Source of the DNA: M30B19 sp041741535
GTDB taxonomy: Bacteria; Planctomycetota; Planctomycetia; Pirellulales; Pirellulaceae
DNA length: 64,000 bases
NCBI GenBank assembly: GCA_041741535.1
Contig: JBGSJV010000132.1
Span: forward strand, 9,883-73,882
Reading direction: 5' to 3'
The notes below the pieces were generated by a model. The model did no database searches. It was not told the origin of the DNA and worked only from the letters and a program-made list of their open reading frames with translations. The position numbers and the translations under genes are program-made. Positions 1 through 8,594 of the stretch are shown here, piece by piece; within the stretch, counting starts at the first letter, position 1, and every line of letters begins with the position of its first letter.

Positions 1-1885
1 AATGGTTGACGCTGCCGTTGGGCAGTTGGATATGCCCCAAATACTCCGCTCCATTCAAGTGAATGGCGAGCGTTCGCCAAGGCAACAAGATTTCGGTTGG
101 GTTATTTCCTGAATGAAACAAACCTGTTTCGCGATCAAACGGTTTGGGCACAAACGCACGGCTCATACCCAGTCGCTTGGCTTCGATCATTTGGCGGCAC
201 AATTCTTGGACGCGAGTCGCCAAGTCGTAATCGGTACTTGAAACGGGTTGCAACGCTACGTAGGTCTCGCCATTGGATTCTTCTTTCAGTCGTTCAAAAT
301 TGAACGCCATTTCTTCGCTGGTTAGGGGAGGTTCGGCGGAGATCGAATGAAAGTCCCAGTGTTGTTTTTCGGGTTTCGCGCGTTGTAGCAACCAATTCCA
401 GGGCAAGCCGACTTTGGTTTGTTCCCCGTACTTTCGGAAATGTTCACGAATGGTCTTCATCCGTTCAAACGCATTTGCGTTTTCCGCGATACCCGAGTCC
501 TGGTCGCTGCCAATTTGCCAACGATCGATTCTCAAACTCCATTCAACGAGGATGGGTTGGATTGCTTCCAGGAACAAGTCAACATCGCTGGTCAAGGCGG
601 CAATCCCATGCTCATGTTGCCAATATTTCTTGAAGATTCGGGTTGGGGGTTCATCCAAGACACCGACGACATCGATTTCCAGTCGCACGAGACGTTGCAA
701 CAGATTGCCTAAAGCTTGGGTTTGTTCGGGCTGTTCGTGGTCCAACCAAACAGGAAGTTTGATCCAATTGACTCCTAGTTGCTGTAGCGTGGCCCCCAAG
801 GCGTATTGATCTAAATTGATGATCGACAGAGGAAGCGATAGACCAAACAAACGGTCGGGGCCCGGTGTTTCGGGGCGTACCACGACGAAGCTCAATTCCC
901 GAACTAAAGGATTGACTTCGCGGTCCATGAGTGTGATCACCAATCGGTAATAGCCTTCGTGGAACTGATTACCGGCCTCGAGGTTCTTGGGGGTCAACCG
1001 CCATTCGTATTGTTGGACGGCATACCCTTGAGAAGTTCCATCGCGCGACACGGCCAAGCGGGACACTTGGGAGTCGTCGAGAAAGCTCAGCGACTCGGTG
1101 CGGAGAGGATTTCCGCGCTCGTCATAGAGTTCCATTTTCAATTGCGCGTCCGTCCGGCGCATTCCCGAAACACGGCAATTCAACTTGACCTGATCCGCCG
1201 AGACGAAAATATGGAGGGGGTTGGCAAATTCTAAGTGGACGCGTGGTAGTTCTTGTACCGAGATGTCATCAAAATACGCATGTCCAAACAAAGCCGAGGC
1301 TTCGGTCGGGCGTACATGGAGTCCAATTACCGCAGAGTCGATTTCAGGTCGCTCGGCTGAAATCAACGGCGATTCGATTTCGATCCAACCGTCGGTGGTC
1401 GATTGGGCGGTGGTTTGGTAAGCATCCAATCGTTGTTCGTTGGCATCAAAAAACGTAAACGAAACCCAGGCCTCGCACGTGTGTCCAATCTTGGTCGGGA
1501 TGTTCAAGCGAAATCGCAACCGATAACTGCATTGTTGATTGATCTTCACCGGCGGCGAATAGACGGCTGCTTGCCCACCGTCGAGTGCCATGCTCAAGAC
1601 TTGATTGTCGGCGCCGCTTGGGTCGGGTTGGATCTCGAGACGACTGTAGCGCGGATACCCCGTTCCTGTTTGACGTCGCCAACTGTCTGGCCATTTGTCG
1701 TAATTGAGGTCGGAATCGGATTGAAATGCGCAAGAATAAACAAATTCTTGATCGGAATTCGTGTCGGAAACTTGTCCAACAATTGGAGTTGGAGCGGCAA
1801 TGGTAGCTCCAAACAGGCATAGAGCTAAATTCCAGGCCGTCACCCATGAACGTTGGTAGGTTGGCTTGGACTTGTCACGGTTCAC
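1..1885 (-). CDS. Secreted glycosidase-like protein (carbohydrate-binding-like region plus TIM-barrel-like region), 3' end outside window
   Basis: The minus-strand frame is open from a GTG at 1885 to the window edge (628 codons), so the C-terminus is missing. An N-terminal stretch of basic residues followed by a hydrophobic segment (about residues 17-35) looks like a signal peptide. Residues about 45-185 have the beta-rich, Trp/Tyr-containing look of a carbohydrate-binding or galactose-binding domain (FDDISVQ-type ending). From about residue 350 the sequence resembles a clan GH-A glycosidase barrel (LGVNWIKLPVW; RWQIGSDQD near residue 456). Active GH-A enzymes have N-E where this protein has S-D at about 459-460, so it may not be catalytic. 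The start is chosen because a stop codon lies three codons upstream of the GTG; no strong ribosome-binding site is visible. Function is unproven. Confidence 0.72.
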   Translation of the reverse strand, partial: MNRDKSKPTYQRSWVTAWNLALCLFGATIAAPTPIVGQVSDTNSDQEFVYSCAFQSDSDLNYDKWPDSWRRQTGTGYPRYSRLEIQPDPSGADNQVLSMALDGGQAAVYSPPVKINQQCSYRLRFRLNIPTKIGHTCEAWVSFTFFDANEQRLDAYQTTAQSTTDGWIEIESPLISAERPEIDSAVIGLHVRPTEASALFGHAYFDDISVQELPRVHLEFANPLHIFVSADQVKLNCRVSGMRRTDAQLKMELYDERGNPLRTESLSFLDDSQVSRLAVSRDGTSQGYAVQQYEWRLTPKNLEAGNQFHEGYYRLVITLMDREVNPLVRELSFVVVRPETPGPDRLFGLSLPLSIINLDQYALGATLQQLGVNWIKLPVWLDHEQPEQTQALGNLLQRLVRLEIDVVGVLDEPPTRIFKKYWQHEHGIAALTSDVDLFLEAIQPILVEWSLRIDRWQIGSDQDSGIAENANAFERMKTIREHFRKYGEQTKVGLPWNWLLQRAKPEKQHWDFHSISAEPPLTSEEMAFNFERLKEESNGETYVALQPVSSTDYDLATRVQELCRQMIEAKRLGMSRAFVPKPFDRETGLFHSGNNPTEILLPWRTLAIHLNGAEYLGHIQLPNGSVNH

Positions 1886-2028
1886 GGTAGCTCATTATCC
1901 TAAGGGTGCATTTGAGTCCTCATCGAAAGACGGATCGGCGTTTTTAGAGGATCGCTAGGGTTGAATGTTTTTGACCCAAACAATCGTTATACTCCGTCGC
2001 GAATGCGGAGCTTTCGGGAGAAATTGAA

Positions 2029-2811
2029 TTGCTACAATTGAAACTTTCCGTGCAATTGGCCTGTCTGGGCCTGCCGTTAAAATCGGCCTTGCCGTTGGCG
2101 GCCGAGTTAGGAGCCAACGCGGTAGAGATTGATGTTCGCAAGGAGTTGCCTCTTCCGGTTTCTCGAACTGCAGTGCGTCAACTGCTAAAGTGGTTGGACG
2201 ATTATCGACTTCGAATTGCCTGTTTGACGTTTCAAACGCGGCATGGACTTGGTGATCCGATGTATCTGGAACGACGCATTGAAGCCATCAAGGAGAATTT
2301 GCGTTTGGCTTACCAATTGGGGTGCTCCGCACTGGTTTGTGATCTTGGTGAAATTCCGAAACCAGACGAAGTGGAACGGCGCAGTGTGTGGTTGGATGTG
2401 ATCAACGAGCTCGGTCGTTTTGCTCAGAAAGAGGGAGCTTTCCTAACAGCGAGGACGGGTGCAGCCGAGTCTCGGGAATTGGCAGAACTTCTTCGCGATG
2501 CCCATCCTGGTAGTCTGATGGTGGATTTGGATCCCGGAAATCTGATCCTGCATGGGCATCCCTGGGATACGGCAGCGCAAGACCTGGGCGCTTACACGAT
2601 CCATTTACATGCTCGGGACGCCGTGCGTGATTTTTCTGCGCGGCGCGCCATTGAAGTTGAAGTCGGTCGCGGGTCCGTGGATTGGGCCGCTGTATTGGCT
2701 GGATTGGAACAGCATGGATTCAACGGGTACACGACCATCGGCCGGATGGAAGCCTTGAATCCAAAGCTCGAATACCAGCAAGCGGCCGAGTACTTGCAAA
2801 ACTTATTCTAG
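2029..2811 (+). CDS. Sugar phosphate isomerase/epimerase-like TIM barrel (xylose isomerase-like, AP endonuclease 2 family)
   Basis: A 260-aa cytoplasmic protein starting at TTG; GGGAG at 2016-2020 sits 8 nt upstream and supports this start, and no in-frame ATG lies nearby. The order of strands and helices and the motifs VEIDVRK near the N-terminus, VDLDPGNLIL in the middle, and IHLHARDA followed by EVGRGSVDW near residue 210 match the xylose isomerase-like TIM-barrel family, whose members isomerise or epimerise sugars, inositols or related compounds using a divalent metal. The His/Asp residues in HLHARDA and the Glu of VEVGRG are plausible metal ligands. The substrate cannot be read from sequence. 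It is divergent from the gene at 1885, with a 143-bp shared upstream region. Confidence 0.8.
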   Translation: MLQLKLSVQLACLGLPLKSALPLAAELGANAVEIDVRKELPLPVSRTAVRQLLKWLDDYRLRIACLTFQTRHGLGDPMYLERRIEAIKENLRLAYQLGCSALVCDLGEIPKPDEVERRSVWLDVINELGRFAQKEGAFLTARTGAAESRELAELLRDAHPGSLMVDLDPGNLILHGHPWDTAAQDLGAYTIHLHARDAVRDFSARRAIEVEVGRGSVDWAAVLAGLEQHGFNGYTTIGRMEALNPKLEYQQAAEYLQNLF

Positions 2812-2828
2812 TGATCGGTCCGAGCAGG

Positions 2829-4574
2829 CTATCGGACGCGGCACGAAAAGCGAATGGTCCCGCCCGAGGTAACTTGGAGGGGTTTCTCGATGTCCCATCG
2901 CAAGACCGTCGAGCCTTGGTCATCATTTTGAGTGTAGAACTGGCAGGCCAAGTCACACGAGGCGCTGTCGGCAATGTACTCCAAGCGATCAGGGAGATTG
3001 TCGAGAATCGTTACGTTGCCGATGGTTTGATCGCCGACGTTTTCGAAACGCAAGACGAACTCGATCACATCCCCTTGTTGGGCGGCATCCTGTGATGCGA
3101 GTTTCACGACCTTCAGCTTTGGTCGTTGATTCGGCGAATGGCTCTCGACGATCTCGTCGGCTTTATCCACGTTTAAGACAACCTGCGCCGATTGGAAATC
3201 AGCAATCACTTGCACACCATCGACTCCGGTCCAAGCGATGGCGGCCTGACGCCCCTTGGCCAACATCGCCTTCTGAGTATTGCTAAGTTCCGACTGTTGG
3301 ACCAAGCTGACCATCGAGGCGACGGCATTTGTTCCTGACGTTTCGGTGGGCGACAATTGACCGACCGTCCACGTAGGTGCCGTTCGTTGTCGAACTCCTT
3401 GTGCAGCCTTGGCATCCCGCATTTGACGAAGTTGATCAAATTGTGCGGTTGATGAAGCCAGAGCTTTGCTGCCTTGCACTTGGTGGGGCAGGGTACTTTC
3501 GGTGGACAGGACGGGCATTTCGCGAATTGTCTGGGCGACGTTCAACAGTTGTCGCACGGCCCCGAAACGAGGCGAATAGATTGCCACTCGGTTGCTGGCC
3601 ACCACCAAGCGTTGGCCATCCAAGGTATCGAAGTGGCCAACGGTGTCTTCGGTTTCCAACCCACTGACTTCCCAATTGTCGCCCGAGCCCACCAGCGCTG
3701 GAATGCTGCGATCACCACCGTCGAAAATATGTTCCGAGTTCCACATACCGGCATGGCCAGCCTGCGGTGCAAGCATTTGCGGGATATAGCTCGGGTCTCG
3801 ATCCGCTGCGTCCTGATTCCACTTGACCGTGGCGGTGGCTGGTTGTTCGTTCGTGGGTGGCAGCAAAGAAATAGGTAGTCCCGAGGAAGCGCCCGTGATT
3901 TCATGGACTTCTGGCAAACGCGAGCCAATTCTCACGATTGCCATTGGTCGCCCCATGAGATCGGCGGTGCTCAAAAGATCAGATCCCGGAGCAAGTTCAA
4001 ACGTTGGTTGTTTCTGGCCGTCGTGAGTCAACGTTCGGCTGGCTTCAGGATCTTCCAGGTACACAACCTTGACTACAAAATTTCCGTCAAGCGCGGCTTG
4101 AATGTCGTCGGCATTTAGATCGACAACAATCGGAAATCGAGCCGCCAGTCCCGTTGGTGGGTAGAGTCGATGAACGACTTCAATCGTCGGGTAGAGTTCG
4201 GCACCCAAGTGTTCGGGAATGTTGGTCAATCGATAGGAATAGACTCCGCCGATGAGTAGTCCCGCATTGATTCGATTTTGAGTTGGCGTAAATCCGTTGC
4301 CATGATGGACAGCAATCTGGGCACCCGTGCTCGAGTGCACTTCAACTGGTTGCAAATAACCTGGGCCGTCGGGAATACGATAGGCTTGTTGTTGCCCAAC
4401 GGTACCGGGGGCCATCCGGGCGGAGTGAAATTGGTTCAGGTTTTGACCGTACGCTTGACCGATCAACAACGAAACGAAGAGTCCCACTTGGGCCAGGATT
4501 CGTCCGTGTATGCGAAACCGCATCAAGCTGAATCGCGAGCAACCGATCTCCGCGGGGTTCGTTCGGCAAATCAT
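2829..4574 (-). CDS. Secreted DUF11-repeat protein
   Basis: A 581-aa protein. A long N-region of about 28 residues before the hydrophobic core (about 29-43, ending AYGQ) suggests a signal peptide of the extended kind common in planctomycetes. AGGA 8 nt upstream of the ATG at 4574 supports the start; a second in-frame ATG at 4523 would remove most of the N-region. Residues about 55-215 contain a domain shared with the neighbouring lipoprotein (GNFVVKVVYLEDP). The C-terminal hundred residues (from about 475) are a DUF11-type Ig-like repeat: KLKVVKLAS, then FENVGDQTIGNVTILDNLPD. DUF11 modules occur in surface or envelope proteins. Converges on the gene at 2029-2811 with only 17 bp between them. 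Confidence 0.85.
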   Translation of the reverse strand: MICRTNPAEIGCSRFSLMRFRIHGRILAQVGLFVSLLIGQAYGQNLNQFHSARMAPGTVGQQQAYRIPDGPGYLQPVEVHSSTGAQIAVHHGNGFTPTQNRINAGLLIGGVYSYRLTNIPEHLGAELYPTIEVVHRLYPPTGLAARFPIVVDLNADDIQAALDGNFVVKVVYLEDPEASRTLTHDGQKQPTFELAPGSDLLSTADLMGRPMAIVRIGSRLPEVHEITGASSGLPISLLPPTNEQPATATVKWNQDAADRDPSYIPQMLAPQAGHAGMWNSEHIFDGGDRSIPALVGSGDNWEVSGLETEDTVGHFDTLDGQRLVVASNRVAIYSPRFGAVRQLLNVAQTIREMPVLSTESTLPHQVQGSKALASSTAQFDQLRQMRDAKAAQGVRQRTAPTWTVGQLSPTETSGTNAVASMVSLVQQSELSNTQKAMLAKGRQAAIAWTGVDGVQVIADFQSAQVVLNVDKADEIVESHSPNQRPKLKVVKLASQDAAQQGDVIEFVLRFENVGDQTIGNVTILDNLPDRLEYIADSASCDLACQFYTQNDDQGSTVLRWDIEKPLQVTSGGTIRFSCRVR

Positions 4575-4623
4575 GGCGAGGTCCTGGCTGGCGTTGGCGT
4601 TTCTGATTGGCGAGTTACGGTTT

Positions 4624-4670
4624 AAAAAAACAACCGCGTTCGGCTAGCTGGGCCAGCCTGGAACGCGGTT
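4624..4670 (-). terminator. Rho-independent terminator of the lipoprotein gene
   Basis: Perfect 10-bp stem: AACCGCGTTC at 4632-4641 pairs with GAACGCGGTT at 4661-4670. A further inner GGCT/AGCC pairing is possible in the 19-nt loop. Read on the minus strand the stem is followed by a run of seven T (4624-4630). It lies just downstream of the gene ending at 4730. Confidence 0.85.
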
Positions 4671-4729
4671 GAATCGAGTCTCGGTAGGGAGCAGTTTAGG
4701 GAGGTGCCGGAGAACCCGGCTCCTCGGGC

Positions 4730-5887
4730 CTAGTCCGCGATGCAACCGCCGTTGACACCCATTGGGAAGTTGCCATGCAACATGTCCGCTGGAGGTTGGT
4801 TGTTGCTGTGTCCGGGTCGCAGTGTTCGTTCCGTGACCATTACCTTGTTGGCTGGGCGAGGATAGCTGAGGCCGGGGCGTTGTTGAACGTGCATGTTCAT
4901 TGTCGAGACCGGTTCAGGCAGATGTGTCGCCGTGTGGTTGTACATCATGTGGCTTTGCAAGCCTGCTGGACCACCGAGTGGGATGTGCGGAGGGCCAGGC
5001 AAGCCGATGGGAGTTCCCACGCTAGGCATGCCGTAGTTGGGGCCGGTCATTCCCGAGATGTACTGACCAGATGGCGGACCAAACGTTGGGCTCATCATTC
5101 CCGCTGGTTGATTGAAACCGGCAGCTGCGGCTCCTTCCCCACCGGAAGCTTCCAAGTCCTTGTTGCCCATCCGGATGATCGCCAAGATGGCGCCTCGGCG
5201 GTCGGCTTCTTGGATCGGGTTCACACCGGGGTCCAAGCGAGTACTGACCAGGGTTTCGATACCACCGATTGCCAACTCGGCGTAACCTGGATCTGGAATG
5301 TAGATCACTTTGGTTACAAAGTTGCCGGCGGTGGCTTGATCGAAGTCTTCTTCCGTCAGCTGAACCGGGATCGAAGTGTGGGCCAAGTACGCAGCCGAAC
5401 GAGGCGACGAGGTGGCGACTTCCAAGGTTGGATAGAAGGTTTGCCCTGGACGACCTTCAATATTACTGACCTTCAAGCGGTAGACTCCACCTTGGGTGAA
5501 GTTCTGCTTGCCGGGGACAAACAGCGGTTGGCTGTCGTAACCACCTTGCCCGGTCGCATCCCAGCGAACTTGCATGGCTTCCGGTCGGTTGAACTCAATT
5601 TGAACGGTCGGGCCTTGAGCGGCCATCATGCCGCCCATCATGCCCTGTCCACCCATCATGCCTGGGCCGCCCATCGGACCATTGAACGAGGCCTGTGACA
5701 CACCTCCCAAAGGTGCCATTACACCAGGGCCTGGTCCGCCGACCCCGGGACCGGGTTCCATCAGCATTTGAGCTGGTGGTAGGTTATGAGCCATCGGAGC
5801 GCCGGTCCGAGACAAAGGTGCGTGACAGCCGGTTGCGGCAATCGTCAGTGCCGAAAACAGGATTCCAAATCCAAAGCGAACTCGCAT
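4730..5887 (-). CDS. Gly/Met/Pro-rich lipoprotein sharing a domain with the DUF11 protein
   Basis: A 385-aa protein. The start at 5887 is preferred: GGGG at 5894-5897 lies 6 nt upstream, and the sequence then begins with a short basic N-region, a hydrophobic core and a lipobox ending IAATGC, so Cys20 is probably acylated. A second ATG directly before it (5890) and a longer frame to 5929 are less likely. Residues about 35-75 are Gly/Met-rich (repeated GGPGMMGG-like units). Residues about 95-250 match the N-terminal domain of the protein encoded at 2829-4574: FYPTLEV, then GNFVTKVIYIPDP, then a GAILAIIRMGN-like end. The C-terminus is Pro/Gly/His-rich. An envelope location is likely; function is unknown. 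A strong terminator follows. Confidence 0.85.
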   Translation of the reverse strand: MRVRFGFGILFSALTIAATGCHAPLSRTGAPMAHNLPPAQMLMEPGPGVGGPGPGVMAPLGGVSQASFNGPMGGPGMMGGQGMMGGMMAAQGPTVQIEFNRPEAMQVRWDATGQGGYDSQPLFVPGKQNFTQGGVYRLKVSNIEGRPGQTFYPTLEVATSSPRSAAYLAHTSIPVQLTEEDFDQATAGNFVTKVIYIPDPGYAELAIGGIETLVSTRLDPGVNPIQEADRRGAILAIIRMGNKDLEASGGEGAAAAGFNQPAGMMSPTFGPPSGQYISGMTGPNYGMPSVGTPIGLPGPPHIPLGGPAGLQSHMMYNHTATHLPEPVSTMNMHVQQRPGLSYPRPANKVMVTERTLRPGHSNNQPPADMLHGNFPMGVNGGCIAD

Positions 5888-6338
5888 CATCTTCCCCTTA
5901 CAGAGTCGAAGTGAGTGATGCCTTGCCAACCACGGGCTGCATCAACTGGGTCGGGTCATTGATTTTGACAACGGACAACGGAATGTCTTTACGGTTGGAA
6001 AACCGGCCAGACGTTCCAAACACGATCAATCCTCCTGCAGATTGACATGGACTCGTTCGCACGTTCCTCCTAGAATCACGCGAGAGCGAGCCTGCGCTGA
6101 AGTACCCGAACCATCCATGGTTCAAATTCGCATCCCGTCAGGTACTTCTCCCGATCTAAGGTCCGGATAGACCGATTAGATTGGTTGTTTGTATTGTTCG
6201 GATGCTGGATAGCCATTTCTTGCGTAAAATCCGTACAACCGGACCTTGTTCTGCTGAATCGTGTCGTGCTAGCAGGTCCGGGCTTGATCAGGACCTCGAT
6301 AAACGACAGGTGTCTTAAGCAGGAGAACACGAGCGACG
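5888..6338. other. Divergent intergenic region with leader-like pairing motifs
   Basis: This 451-bp region separates two divergent genes and must hold both promoters; I found no convincing coding frame in it. The motif AGGTCCGG occurs at 6159-6166 and 6274-6281. Its reverse complement CCGGACCT lies between them at 6239-6246, and GGACC recurs at 6291-6295. These allow alternative hairpins in a transcript reading toward 6339. AGGAGA at 6321-6326 is the likely ribosome-binding site of the next gene, with long (12-nt) spacing. Confidence 0.5.
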
Positions 6339-7457
6339 ATGAACAAATCTCGATGGCTTCGTTGGATCTGTGCGGCCGGGATATTGGCGGTTGTTGCGTG
6401 TGTGATCGAGAGTTGGCCGTTGTCGTTCTCGGTCTTCTCGTGGGCAAGATCATTTGAGGTTGCCGAATCGGATGGACCTGCGGAGCCATTGCCCTTATGG
6501 GATACGGCGTCGAAGATTAAGACGGTTTCGACGACGGGACGTGCCGCATTTGGGAATGGTTCGTTGGGGAACGGTTCGTCGTCTCGGCTCCAAATGGATC
6601 GCAATGATCCGGCCGGAGTTCTTGAAAAAGTTGCGGAGACGATTCTGTCCGGCCCTCCACTGGTTGTTGATTTTCGTGGCCAGGCCAATTTGGAAGTTGC
6701 ATTGCGACCCCTCAAATCGGTTCGAGGGCGGTCGAGCATCGTGCCGATGTCCGGTACATTTTCCAGTCTCGGGCAGGGGACAGGGCTCGCGCGATGGCAG
6801 GTAAACATTGGTTCGCCAACGGCCGTTACGATGAATCTGGTTTCCCAACAACAGGAGACCCTCATCTATTCCAGCGTACCCGGTGCGGTTCAAGGTCTGG
6901 TTTCGACACAGCCGGATTGGTTCCGAACCACTGCCTCGGCAAGTGGCGACTCGAACTTTCGGGCAACTTCGTTGTATGGGTCTCCGACGAGTCTTGTGCA
7001 GTGGTTGCCTCATCACATGGAATGTTTCTGGGGAGATTTGGCAGAGCTGCCGCTGCCGGTTCAGCGACTGGCAATGGAATCGGCGGATCATGAAGGCCAT
7101 TTGGAGTTGCAGAGGGTTGTGATGGTCGGGACGGTTCGTCCATCCGTTGCTGCCCGTTTTGGTATTGCGGTGCCGACGGAGCAGGGCCTGTCGAACGCGG
7201 CGCGGGGATTGGCGGTGGACGATTGGCAGGTATTTGCCGGTTGGGCTAGGCAAGTGCCAGTTCCGCTGCCCCATGTGGTAGAAATTCACTTGCGATCCGA
7301 ACAAGCGGGCGTCTTCAATCTGGAACGGGTCTCCTTCTTCCGCGTGCACCCCTTACGGCCTGAGTTAGACGAGATGGTCCGATTCGAATGGGGGCCATGG
7401 CAAGTTGCTGCTGGGTTAACGCAGGAGGACGTTGTGGTACGGGTGGAGAAGCCTTGA
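6339..7457 (+). CDS. Membrane-anchored or secreted protein of unknown function, coupled to a P-loop ATPase gene
   Basis: A 372-aa protein beginning MNKSRWLRWICAAG with one hydrophobic segment (about 8-37) that is a signal anchor or uncleaved signal peptide; the rest is predicted to lie outside the cytoplasm. No known domain is recognised. The middle part is Ser/Gly/Thr-rich and the C-terminal part is beta-rich (QVPVPLPHVVEIHLRS, VSFFRVHP). Its stop codon shares the A of TGATG with the start of the downstream ATPase, so the two are probably translationally coupled and act together. The leader upstream could form alternative hairpins. Confidence 0.8.
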   Translation: MNKSRWLRWICAAGILAVVACVIESWPLSFSVFSWARSFEVAESDGPAEPLPLWDTASKIKTVSTTGRAAFGNGSLGNGSSSRLQMDRNDPAGVLEKVAETILSGPPLVVDFRGQANLEVALRPLKSVRGRSSIVPMSGTFSSLGQGTGLARWQVNIGSPTAVTMNLVSQQQETLIYSSVPGAVQGLVSTQPDWFRTTASASGDSNFRATSLYGSPTSLVQWLPHHMECFWGDLAELPLPVQRLAMESADHEGHLELQRVVMVGTVRPSVAARFGIAVPTEQGLSNAARGLAVDDWQVFAGWARQVPVPLPHVVEIHLRSEQAGVFNLERVSFFRVHPLRPELDEMVRFEWGPWQVAAGLTQEDVVVRVEKP

Positions 7458-8125
7458 TGCGGGCGAGTGAAAATCCTTTCTCGGTCCAGCGGATTCACTC
7501 GCTTCCGTTTAAGTTTGACGGAGCTGAAACGCTTGCGAACCTCCAGCAGCGATTTTGGAATCAGGTTGCCTGCGGGCAGCGTCGGCAGGTCATTCTTGGG
7601 CACCACGGTGTCGGAAAGAGCACACTTTTGCGGGAATTAGGAGCGTATTGGCAGGCTGCCGGATGCGGTGTCGTGTGGTTGAATGGAGCGGATTTGCGTT
7701 TGGGTTCGTACCGACCATGGTCGCGAAAACGGAGGACAGACGGTCGCCAACAAGTCGTCCTGGTCGACTCGGCCGAGCGGCTTTCGTGGTGGGATTGGTT
7801 CCGAATCTGGGTTCGTTTTCGGGGTACTCCGGTTTTGCAAACCGCTCATTCGGCGGGGCGATTGCCCGTTCTCTATCAGTGCGGTTCGACGTATCAACTG
7901 TTTGAACAATTGTGTGTTGAGTTGCTGGGCGACCAGTGGCATAGGTTCGATGCCGCGTGTCCTCTTTCGGTCAGGCGGGAACTCTTTGAAACACAGGGTG
8001 GAGATCTGCGGCAGTGTTTTTTTGAGTTGTTTGATCGTATGGCCCAGGGGACTGGACCGTTTGGGCGGTCAACTCGTATCATAGTGGCGCCAGGGCCCCA
8101 GGTGGTTGATGTGTCTGATGCCTGA
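7457..8125 (+). CDS. P-loop ATPase (AAA/ExeA-like), single domain
   Basis: A 222-aa cytoplasmic protein starting at the ATG that overlaps the upstream stop (TGATG). An alternative longer frame from 7388 would overlap the upstream gene by 70 nt and has no supporting ribosome-binding site. Walker A is GHHGVGKST at residues 48-56. Walker B is probably VVLVDSAE at 100-107, where the position after D is Ser rather than the usual Glu/Asp. The layout (FxVQRxHxLPF start, then ATP loop, then short Walker B) resembles small AAA ATPases of the ExeA/TniB type, but it is short and lacks clear sensor motifs. Coupling suggests it works with the membrane protein encoded at 6339-7457. The substrate is unknown. 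Confidence 0.75.
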   Translation: MRASENPFSVQRIHSLPFKFDGAETLANLQQRFWNQVACGQRRQVILGHHGVGKSTLLRELGAYWQAAGCGVVWLNGADLRLGSYRPWSRKRRTDGRQQVVLVDSAERLSWWDWFRIWVRFRGTPVLQTAHSAGRLPVLYQCGSTYQLFEQLCVELLGDQWHRFDAACPLSVRRELFETQGGDLRQCFFELFDRMAQGTGPFGRSTRIIVAPGPQVVDVSDA

Positions 8126-8226
8126 CGGGTGATGTCGCGGTTGGCCGTGACACATGATTGGTCGGTGTGGAAGGGCTATTAGCATGTCAGGTGAAGGCCG
8201 ATGCGGAAGGTTTAGTTGGATCGAAT

Positions 8227-8445
8227 ATGTCGAAAGATGATGCATTTGAAGTCATGGGAACGGTAACACAGGCGCTGGCGAACACGCGTTTTCGCGTTGA
8301 ACTGGAGACGGGAAATGAAGTGATGGCGCATGTTGCGGGAAAGATGCGGAAGAACTTTATTCGGATTGTTCCGGGCGACAAAGTGCGCGTGGAACTTTCA
8401 CCGTATGATCTGACAAAAGGCCGGATTGTCTATCGGGAACGGTAG
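8227..8445 (+). CDS. infA: Translation initiation factor IF-1
   Basis: A 72-aa protein starting MSKDDAFEVMGTV at 8227; the open frame continues upstream to 8158, but the family always begins here. It is a single S1/OB-fold domain with the IF-1 core VMAHVAGKMRKNFIRIVPGD and C-terminal SPYDLTKGRIVYR, essentially full length for the family. IF-1 binds the ribosomal A site during initiation. It stands alone here, not in the ribosomal-protein operon where infA often lies in other bacteria. Confidence 0.97.
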   Translation: MSKDDAFEVMGTVTQALANTRFRVELETGNEVMAHVAGKMRKNFIRIVPGDKVRVELSPYDLTKGRIVYRER

Positions 8446-8594
8446 CGATTTAAAAATAAGCGAAATTGGTTCGGATTGGGCTGTGGCCGCGAATTCTTTG
8501 TTTCCTTGGAACTGGATGTTGGGCTACAGGGTACAAACGGACGTTCCTACACGGGAAGTGTTTTTCAGAGGTGATCCTAGATTTTGGGAGTCGA

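Noticed and set aside
4775..5698. Long plus-strand open frame of 307 codons opposite the lipoprotein gene
   Set aside because: It is antisense to a lipoprotein gene with a ribosome-binding site, lipobox and terminator. Its sequence is Arg/Val/Cys-rich shadow sequence without motifs.
6100..6140. tRNA T-arm-like sequence (GGTTCAAATTC)
   Set aside because: No anticodon arm, D arm or acceptor stem can be built around it.
7388..7456. Longer start for the P-loop ATPase
   Set aside because: The extension lies wholly inside the upstream gene, is Cys/Gly-rich shadow sequence and has no ribosome-binding site; the TGATG junction gives a better start.
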